A program made the position numbers and the translations under genes. DNA of 64,000 bases from Nereocystis luetkeana (Eukaryota > Sar > Phaeophyceae > Laminariales > Laminariaceae): positions 7,396,157-7,460,156 of the forward strand of contig JARUPZ010000023.1 in the NCBI GenBank assembly GCA_031213475.1, given 5' to 3'. Positions 57,001 through 64,000 of the stretch are shown in pieces; position 1 is the first letter of the stretch, and each line of letters starts with the position of its first letter. Below the pieces are notes generated by a model, which did no database searches, had not been told where the DNA came from, and saw nothing but the letters and a program-made list of their open reading frames with translations.

Positions 57001-58481
57001 TTCCGCTGCCTGCTTTTACCCTCCGATTCGGCGCGAACCGACCCAAGAGGTGAATATTGCAGACCACGAGGTTGTGGTCAGATTCATGCCGATCCTCTGG
57101 GGGTTTCCGTACTGTCATGTTGCGGACCAGGCGTCGATCAACTTGCCGAGTAAGGATGTAGTCTAGCCTATACTGACCCTTCCCGGAGTTTGGAGATTGG
57201 AAAGTGTACGACACTCCGCGAGTGGGTGTGGCAAAGAACGTGTTGAGGAGCGCAAGCCTGTTGTCATCTGCGAGGAGGAGTAGTCGCTCTCCGTTGTTGT
57301 TCAATTCATCGCGCCCGTATTTACCCATCACCTTAATGCCGGCACATCCGCTCTCTCGCTTGCCGGTGCGAGCATTTGCATCCAAGAGCACAAGTAGGTG
57401 ATCCCCACTTGGGACCCCCGAGACGACTTTGTTCAGTTCGTTCCAGAAGTGATCTTTCTCGCGAACGGGTGCATCCAGTATCGGCGCATAGCCGACAACA
57501 AAAGAAACAGCATTTGATTTGCCCTCAAGTTGAATGCGAACTTTCATCAGTCTGGCACTAACGCACTCCACCTCGAGACCATCCTTGCCCACACCTGCCA
57601 CAATAGACTCCCTGACAGCTAGTCCTACACCACGGGTGCCCTTCCTCTCGTATTTGCTGCCGTCTGCTCCAGAGTAAAAAATCGTGTATCCAGCTGCTGT
57701 GAACGTGCTATGCCCGTCTCGCCTAGTCTCTTGGAGACCTACGACATCGCATCCTAGTTCCTGGCATACCTTCATGATGACCTCGCTGTGGCCGATGCCA
57801 TTTTTGCCGTTGAAGGCGAGTGTGCGAACATTGAACGTACCCACGACGAGTTCCCCAGCTCTGTACCTAGCCCTAGCATCTGAGCGTAACCTTCGAGCTT
57901 CTCTGCGACCTTTCCGACCTTGCCTCCTCTTCTTCCGTGCAGCGTGTTTTTTCTCCTCTACCCTCCGCTTTTCCCAGGCGGTGGGTTTCTTCCGTTCCGT
58001 GTTTTTTCGCCCGGCCCGGTTCGTGCCGAGGTTCCGACGTACTGGGGGCAGCAATCCCAACGCGCCTCGACGCCCATCATCTCCTAGATGACGTCGAATG
58101 GGGTTCTTACTCACGTGGATCCTAGCCTCTCTTCTCCGTTCGCTACGAGTTCCACGCTTTCCGCGACGGTGATACGACACGGCTACCGCAGGCATTACTG
58201 CCGCGTGGAAAAAATCCGCGAGAAACATTTCCGCCATATCGCTGGCCATCACCGCCGGCTCGACCATGCTCGAACGCTAGTTAGACGCGCAAGCAAGGTC
58301 AAGGCCGCGCTCCACTGGGAGCTCTAGCACGTGTTGGGGAAGCCGCAGGCCGGAGCTCCACCCCGGCCGGGGAGCAGCCGAGGGAGACTGTATATACTGT
58401 GGATACATCCTCCACGTATGATATGTGGCCTTCGACTAAAACTCGTCATTTCTACCCAGCTTCATCACCGTAGTATGCCCC
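54009..58481 (-). mobile_element. APE-type LINE (RTE-like), near full length
   Basis: A minus-strand element with endonuclease and RT in one ORF, a 3' UTR shared with the copy at 41205-42691, and a (CAA)n tail (TTG run at 54010-54028 on the plus strand). A candidate target duplication is GTATGAATAC (53999-54008) against GTATGAATCC (58482-58491), which would place the 5' end near 58481. The endonuclease-RT arrangement and the LLYG(C)VTW region resemble RTE/CFDP2-type LINEs; clade assignment needs a tree. It is nested in the LTR element at 49040-60697. Confidence 0.85.
54455..58267 (-). pseudogene. LINE ORF2: apurinic endonuclease and reverse transcriptase
   Basis: One 1,271-codon frame from ATG 58267, with a basic N-terminal ~130 residues. 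Endonuclease: [96 protein letters not shown] (YADD) and YLGGAI. The C-terminal region has LLRCIGWRKRKREDHLLSYA. Two TAG codons interrupt it: 56177-56179 (a CAG Gln in context PQQWKD-like, C to T) and 55088-55090 (Lys AAG in the copy at 41305). Otherwise the frame is intact. Confidence 0.88.
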
Positions 58482-58491
58482 GTATGAATCC

Positions 58492-59760
58492 CAGATACCT
58501 GGTACTCGTGTGCATACGGTGTGTGTGGTACATCCTGATATGTCGCTTTTCAACGCGTTATCAAGACTCGAAAAGATGGGAAGAGAGATGTACGAAATGG
58601 TCCCTAAGGATTTTGCCATACGGCCTACCAGGTACCTACAGTTTTACGGGAGTGTGTAGTATTATATATAGCCCATAAACGCCCTTTATTGATGTTGTCA
58701 AAATCATACATACTGCGAGCCACCCCCCCTGTATGCTTAACCGTGTATCAAGAGCTCACCCTGTTCAGGGTAGAAAAAATAAATAAAAAGCTGCAGGTAC
58801 AGAGTAGAGCAGTAGTAGTAGAAGTATGGTTTCCTATCTTTTTTCCACATTACATGTGCTATCGTTAATATTCATATTCTTAGTCGTGTACGCACGGTAA
58901 TGCAACTCGTCGTATAATATACCCTGGTATACCATCTTCTCATCTTTTTGAGCATCGTGTGAAACTGCGTACCAGGTAGTGTATAGACTACTGATGGTAT
59001 TGTAGACGGGGATACGGTTTTTCTGCGTAATTTTCAAGTTGAGGCGCCTTTGCTCCAGGCAGCTATTACTCAGTGCTCGGGGCATGGTAGGTTATCGGTT
59101 CCTGCGTACAACTTCAAACTTAGAACCATCTACGGAAAGCGCTCCTCCCGCAACGATATTCAAAAGTACTCCCTGTTTCGATACCAGCAGCGAGGTATAC
59201 TTCAACAAACAGCAGTTACATGTGACATGTGACCACGAAAATACTGCTGTCGCTCAGGTTGGGCTGATTATTAGAGTCGTACGCATACCTATTGCCATGG
59301 TAGTCTAAATGAATACAGCCGACCCCCCCCATTTTTTTCCTCGAGGAGTACCGCACAGCAAGAAAAAAAACCGGCCGCGCCAAAAAACACAGACGAGATG
59401 TGCGGGGCCGAAAACAAAAAAAATCGAGAGTGACGCCTGAGGCGGAGAACGGCCGCAAAAAAACGAGAGTTACACCTGAGGCGAAGGCCGGCCGCAAACA
59501 ATCGTCAAGGCGTGCGCGGGAACAAAAAACAAATCGAGGGTCAGGACGGAGAGATTTGTGGCCTTCTTTTTTTTTGGTGCTGCCTTATCGCGAGTATGCG
59601 ATGGTGGCTACCTGCCGTGACTACTGTTTCCTGATACGTTGTGCATGGTCACTGCTATAAACAGCAGTAGTGCTACCCGAATATATGTACTCTATCGTAG
59701 TTTCTACGTGTATCCCTCGCCGCTGGTACCCATCAGACTCCATCATCCCGGACAGAACTC
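58492..59760. other. Nested element interior, no gene
   Basis: Three exact TACCAGGTA/TACCTGGTA sites (58496, 58626, 58970). A two-unit ~44-bp duplication lies at about 59423-59510 (CGAGAGT(G/T)AC(G/A)CCTGAGGCG). No ORF is supported. Confidence 0.45.
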
Positions 59761-59938
59761 GGGGCTCGATACTTGGCCACCCATCAGATTCCATCCCGGA
59801 AAAGCTCGGGCAGAGACACTGATCCCACCCAGGGAAAACTCGCGAACTCGGGGCTCGATACTTGGCCACCCATCAGATTCCATCCCGGAAAAGCTCGGGC
59901 AGAGACACTGATCCCACCCAGGGAAAACTCGGGCCCCG
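59761..59938. repeat. 89-bp tandem duplication
   Basis: Two nearly perfect units beginning GGGGCTCGATACTTGGCCAC. A more diverged CTCGGGCCC-rich continuation runs to 60030. It lies close to the 5' LTR (60135) of the nested element, in its leader. Confidence 0.9.
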
Positions 59939-60134
59939 ATGTTTGGGCCTCATTCCGCCCAGGAGGACTCTCGGGCCCAGTTATTCGGGCCCTCGTTCCG
60001 CCCGGGAGAAAACTCGGGCCCAGGTGCTCGGGGCCAAACAAATTCCCTGGGTACCGATCTCTCGTGTCCCCGCCAGAGCTCATGACCTTGCGCTCCAATC
60101 TCCCCCTCTCTCTGTCATCGGCCTGGGTTCATCA

Positions 60135-60697
60135 TGTTACAGCTGCCTCCTCTTGTGTGCCGCTATCGGCTCGGTCTCACCTCGATAACCAGCTGTTGTC
60201 GTTCGTTGAGAGAGTCCTCATGGGGATTTCCTCCGTACCTCGCTCCTAAATCCTCTCTGGCCACGGGGTGGCCAGACGCCACGAGAGTTGAGTGTTGGTA
60301 TTGCTCAGCGAATGCGACGTGGGATTAACTGACATGCACGTTATGGGCAACTGACATGAACGTGGTGGGCAAGACTCATGCACGGTGTGTGAACAGGATA
60401 TGGTTTGACTTGTTTCTTTCGTTCTTTGGTGGGATTGACTAACCCCAGGTAGGGCCAGAGAGCACCCGTATCGACCATTACAGCCGATACGGGGTTTCCA
60501 TGACCCAGACAATGGCCTCCCCCGCCGGGGACACTCCATTGTATACCTACATCGATATGACAGCGAGCCATCCTACGGCTTTATCGCTGCCTTACACGAT
60601 GCACCCTCCGTGCGTCACTGGTCAGGTCAGTCAACGTACATCACAGAATACCCTGTCGCCCACCTGGGCGACTCCTGAAGCCCGTAGCGCTGCAACC
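60135..60697 (-). repeat. 5' LTR of the nested element
   Basis: 563 bp, nearly identical to 49040-49602. The terminal base is C here and A in the other copy. TACC target duplication follows at 60698-60701. Confidence 0.88.
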
Positions 60698-60701
60698 TAC
60701 C

Positions 60702-60991
60702 CGCATGCTATTTTTCGACGGCAAGTTGAGCGCCGGGGGAGTCTGGTGACGGTAGTCCGGCTCCGGCGCAGGCTGCCCAACACTTGCCTGCTGCATGGGC
60801 CGCCCGCTCCTCCCAGCGGTACCCCCCAGAGCCGCTGCCTCGGCGGACATCCTTAACGCTCTCTCCGTTGCCACCGTCGCATCACGCTCAGCCACCGTCG
60901 CGTCTCGGTCAGCCAACGTCGCGTCTCGCTCAGCCAGATTAGTCGACACCTCCGCAAGTTGATGCCGAAGCAGCTCGATCTCCTCGGCCAT
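60702..60991 (-). pseudogene. Copia gag N-terminus, cut off by the nested element
   Basis: ATG at 60991, 49 bp inside the 5' LTR. Residues 1-45 are coiled-coil-like with heptad-style repeats (MAEEIELLRHQLAEVSTNLA, then DRDATVAE blocks), followed by a Gly/Pro-rich stretch and LPSKNSMRV, where the nested LTR begins. The frame continues at 49035 as PKFDGRSQ. Confidence 0.8.
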
Positions 60992-61039
60992 AACAACAAC
61001 CCTTCAGCAAACTCCGGGCCCGGAAGCCCATGATAATCG

Positions 61040-61440
61040 TGTTTGAATACGCTTGCTGTACAACGTGGCCTATGTAACCACGCGGCGTGCCCCTATGGCG
61101 TAGGTCGAGAGATAAAATACTCGCGCAATAAACCAAACACAACACACACCAGGTTGGGTCAATACCGTTCTGTCAGAGACCCCACCACATAAACCATACA
61201 CAGGACGTAAGCCGCACCAAGATTGCCACCCACTGCACCACTCACATATAGACAGGCAGTATCGTTGTCATCAAAGCCCGGGTCGTATCACTAACATCAG
61301 CGACTGCTCCCGGAGGAGCAGCTCCACCCCTGCAGCCACGAGTCACACTAAATAATGCCCCGATACATAATACGAAACCCCACAATAATATATGAAACCC
61401 CCAATATCCGCAAACCTGTATCAAGCTACCCCATATCACA
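61040..61440 (-). repeat. Copia 5' LTR
   Basis: 401 bp, homologous to 42766-43168, with TG...CA ends. The gag ATG follows at 60991. No obvious primer-binding site matching a standard tRNA 3' end is recognised in CGATTATCATGGGC (minus strand). Confidence 0.85.
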
Positions 61441-61470
61441 TACCAGGTGTACAACAAAGCATACATATAG

Positions 61471-62016
61471 AACTACATACTTAGATCTCAACCCCTGAGC
61501 GTGCTCGGTTGGTACATCCCTGGCCTCTCAGAGCTCCCACACTTCCAAACCGCCTTTTTTCCTTACTTGCCAGACCTTTCCAGCAGTGCTTTGTTTTGTC
61601 CATTGCTCTTGGTACTCTCAGCCATTTCTTCCTTTTTTCTTCTTTCGTTTCATGTGCCTGCGTGTACTCCCAGCACGGCACCGCGGGAGAGCCCGGCGCC
61701 GTCGCGGGTGTCAGCGGGTGCTGGCGGGTAGAGGGGGGGTTGAAAGGAGCGCGGTTGCCGCTTTCGTGCCTAGGCCTCGCGTGTGCCTCGAGACACGAGG
61801 GATGCATGAACGGGCTTTGTGAGGCCTCCATTTGGGATTTTGGATAGAGTATATACGAGTTGTAAGGGTCGTTCGGGATGTCAAGATAATATACAAGAGG
61901 TGCTTATTTTTGCGACCACGCTGAAGTTGAAAGAGGGAGATGTGCAGTTTGAACACCAACGTTATCGAGCTGGCGAACAACGGCCACGGTGAGCACCAAG
62001 CTTCACGCGAGGCGGG
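61471..62016 (+). repeat. Unnamed ~540-bp repeat, copy A
   Basis: Begins AACTACATACTTAGATCTCA and contains GTGCTCGGTTGGTACATCCC, a T/C-rich tract, CTCGAGACACGAGGGATGCA and, at its end, GAGCTGGCGAAC followed by a GTGAGC splice-donor-like sequence. It matches copies at 62607 and 62785. A short frame before the donor (LNTNVIELANNGHG) is conserved in copy C, so a promoter plus first exon is possible. Confidence 0.6.
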
Positions 62017-62557
62017 CGACGGTGCTGATTGTGGCAGAGAGTGATAAGAGCTTTACCCGGACCGAATCGGTAGCGAGGTGGTCGCGAGAGGGGCGGGCGG
62101 TGTACGAGGCTGAGAGAGAAGCTCTTCTGTGCGATTTTTTTCTTTTCTTCTTTTTGACCGGGTGCAAGGTGTTCCAATCAGGCTGAAAAATATTACACGA
62201 GAGGGGACGGGGATTTTTTTTCCTTTCCGAGTTTTCGGTTTCATTTTAATTGCTTTTGCTGCTGTGCCGTGCTTTGCTTTCGCCTTCTTCGTACATACGA
62301 GTACAGATATAAGGGCATATCGCATTGAGAAAATAAGTACAGGCAGTAGTATCCTACCTGGGGTATGTACGTACGTACGGCATCCGCGACGCGAAGCGTA
62401 TGTGGCACCCGAGCTGGCGTCGGAGCTGATTTTTCCTGAAGCATGGCGGCGGGACTCTTGGCATTATCAAGTCGCCGGTTTGCAATTACGAACTAAACTC
62501 GAACGTGGACCTCTGTCACTTCGCATAATTTGATGTACTTTTTTCCTTCCTGGGCGA

Positions 62558-62602
62558 GCGTAGCGGGCGGCGTAGGCCGCCCGCGGAGCGAAGCGCCTTG
62601 TA
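62558..62602. repeat. GC-rich hairpin
   Basis: GCGGGCGGC and GCCGCCCGC form a perfect stem with a 4-base loop (GTAG), flanked by GCGAGCG and GCGAAGCGC. Confidence 0.7.
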
Positions 62603-62606
62603 ATAG

Positions 62607-63306
62607 AACTACATACCTAGATCACAACCCCTGAGCGTGCTCGGTTGGTACATCCCTGGCCTCTCAGAGCTCCCACTTCCAAACCGCCTCCTTTCATTAC
62701 TTGCCCGACCTTTCCAGCAGTTCTTTGTTTTCTCGGTCCTTTCTTCCTTTTTTCTTCTTTCATTTATTTGGTGTGCGGGCGTGTAACCACTTACTTAGAT
62801 ATCACTCTCTGAGAGTGCTCGGTTGGTATATCCCTGGCCTCTCAGAGCTCCCACTTCGAAACCGCCTCCTTTCATTCCTTGCCGGACCTTTCACGCGGTT
62901 CTTCGTGTTCTCCGTTTCTCTTGGCACTCTCGGTCCTTTCTTCTTTTTTTCTTCTTTCGTTTCGTGTGCGTGCGTGTACTCCGAGCACGGCACCGCGAAA
63001 GAGCACGGCGCCGTCGTGGGTGTCAGCGGGTGCTGGCGGGTGGGGGGGGAGTTGCAGGGAGCGCGGTCGCCACTTTCGTGCCTAGGTGTCCCGTTCGCCT
63101 CGAGACACGAGGGATGCATGAGTGGGCTCTGCCTGGCCTCCCTTTGTACGATATGTAAGGGTCGTTCGAAATTGCAAGATAATATCCAAGCGGTGCTTAT
63201 TTGCAACCACGCTGAAGTTTAAAGAGGGAGCTCCCAGTATGAGTACCAATACTGTCGAGCTGGCGAACGACAGCCACGGTAAGCACCAGGCTTCACGCAA
63301 AGTATG
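62607..63306 (+). repeat. Unnamed repeat, copies B (partial) and C
   Basis: Copy B (62607-62784) repeats the first ~180 bp. Copy C (about 62785-63306) runs the full length. In C, CTCTGAGAG and CTCTCAGAG can pair around GTGCTCGGTTGG. C ends with an open frame MSTNTVELANDSHG and a GTAAGC donor-like site, parallel to copy A. Confidence 0.6.
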
Positions 63307-63332
63307 TATTATAATGAGGCGAGCGAGCGAAG

Positions 63333-63377
63333 CGAGCCTTTTTTTACTTGGTTTTTAACCAAGGAAAAAAAGCCTCT
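63333..63377. repeat. Hairpin with T/A-rich stem
   Basis: GAGCCTTTTTTTACTTGGTT pairs with AACCAAGGAAAAAAAGCCTC around a 3-base loop, with two mismatches. A GCGAGCGAGCGAAGCGAGC stretch precedes it. Confidence 0.7.
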
Positions 63378-63664
63378 TCATAACGGCCCGGGTACGAGGG
63401 TAGGGTGCCTGTTTTGAGTTTTTCTGTATGTATGTGTGTGAGTTGGTGTGTGTAATTCAACATTTTTTTGGCCCACCTTTCACCACCGCGCTCGACGCAC
63501 ACGCCACCAAATCCAGTCCCGGCGGGCTCTGTGCACGCACACCCACGCAAGACACTTTCTCGTCCTGGTGGGGTGGAAAATCGTTCACAGTTCGTCGAGC
63601 TAGGTGCGGCAACGTGTGTAGGCACATGTCTGTGCTGGGCCGTGTTCAAAATACAAAATCATAA

Positions 63665-63795
63665 CGGTTTTTGTGCCTGTGCCAACAGCAGGCAGACTGT
63701 GCCTATCCGCAGCATGCACACTGTGCCTGCCCACAGCAGGCAGACTATGCTTGTCCACAGCAGGCAGACTGGGCCTGTCCACAGCAGGCAGGCGG
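63665..63795. repeat. 24-bp minisatellite
   Basis: About five units of CACAGCAGGCAGACTGTGCC plus four bases (TGTC). The frame through it simply repeats eight residues (VHSRQT-like). Confidence 0.9.
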
Positions 63796-64000
63796 CTTTG
63801 TTTTTTTAGCTTCTTCTTCTACCTACGTAATAACTAACGAAACCCAACTACGAGTAGTCATAGGCAGATTTCGCCTGTTTGTCCACAGCAACGTCCGGGC
63901 CATGTGCTGCAGGTGATATCGTCAGGCCTACCCTCCTACTGACGAGGGGACGGAGAAACAGGAGAATATCTGCTGTAGTTGTACAGCAGCCAGTAGTAGT

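Larger units (their letters stand above)
49040..60697 (-). mobile_element. Large LTR element without recognisable pol, inserted in copia gag
   Basis: Two 563-bp LTRs (49040-49602, 60135-60697) with about four differences between them start and end TGTT(A/G)CAGC...GCTGCAAC(A). TACC flanks both sides (49036-49039, 60698-60701). Removing the insert and one TACC restores the copia gag frame exactly, across MRV|PKFDG. A G-rich polypurine tract next to the low-coordinate LTR sets minus orientation. No protease, integrase or RT of its own was found; the only RT inside belongs to the LINE at 54009-58481. It resembles a LARD (large retrotransposon derivative). Confidence 0.85.
42766..61440 (-). mobile_element. 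Ty1/copia LTR retrotransposon, decayed, with nested insertions
   Basis: Two related LTRs (42766-43168 and 61040-61440, roughly 9% diverged) bracket a minus-strand interior in the order gag, zinc knuckle, protease, integrase, RT, RNase H, which defines the copia superfamily. A purine-rich tract (AATAGGGGGGCTGTT, minus strand) borders the 3' LTR. The gag is split by an 11.66-kb LTR element at 49040-60697. Outer flanks (TACAC at left, TACCA at right) do not give a clean target duplication. Multiple frameshifts make it non-functional. Without the insert it would be ~7.0 kb. Confidence 0.88.

Noticed and set aside
42750..61460. A clean 5-bp target duplication for the copia element
   Set aside because: Flanks TACAC and TACCA match only partly; decay or a mis-set LTR edge by a base or two is possible, so it is not claimed.
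61490..61560. 5S rRNA or a 5S-derived SINE head
   Set aside because: GGTTGGTAC resembles part of 5S, but the remaining conserved 5S positions and internal control boxes are missing.

Overview
This window looks like repeat-dense nuclear DNA of an intron-bearing eukaryote. It holds non-LTR and LTR retrotransposons, tRNA-derived SINEs, DNA-transposon MITEs, abundant (CAG)n/(TTG)n microsatellites, and a spliced gene with GT-AG introns and polypyrimidine acceptors. Nothing prokaryotic was seen: no operons, no rRNA and no CRISPR. Even GC content, CAG-rich tracts and an interstitial TTAGGG-like patch would suit a stramenopile alga such as a brown alga, but that placement is inference.

The one host gene I can name lies at 1.4-6.7 kb on the minus strand. 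It is an AKAP17A/XE7-like splicing-factor homologue in at least six exons whose reading phases agree. Its introns carry a LINE tail, a TA-flanked MITE, a foldback element and minisatellites. Its N-terminal exons were not found. A possible first exon of another gene, with a good ATG context, lies at 15.74-16.09 kb (minus). From 6.7 to 19.5 kb the rest is intergenic or intronic: a degraded LINE (7.75-8.8 kb), a head-to-head SINE pair (12.1-12.65 kb), a Harbinger-like element inserted into another copy of itself (12.75-14.4 kb), several MITEs, and many copies of the 9-mer TACCAGGTA.

An ~8 kb non-LTR retrotransposon fills 19.6-27.7 kb (plus). It carries a series of RING-like zinc fingers, one of them inside a tandemly duplicated module, then a reverse transcriptase and a C-terminal zinc-knuckle plus restriction-like endonuclease. 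It is broken by three small frameshifts and two in-frame stops. From 28 to 42.7 kb there are hAT-like and Harbinger-like MITEs, an ACCCG-rich hAT-like element, decayed unrecognised ORFs, microsatellites and a 5'-truncated LINE.

A Russian-doll nest fills 42.77-61.44 kb, all on the minus strand. A decayed Ty1/copia element (gag, protease, integrase, RT, RNase H, two ~400-bp LTRs) has its gag interrupted by an 11.66-kb LTR element without recognisable pol. That insert has two 563-bp LTRs and a 4-bp TACC target duplication, and it contains a nearly complete APE-type LINE (54.0-58.5 kb). The last 2.5 kb hold three copies of an unnamed ~540-bp repeat and a 24-bp minisatellite. Most remaining short ORFs are shadows of repeats or other frames and are not annotated as genes.
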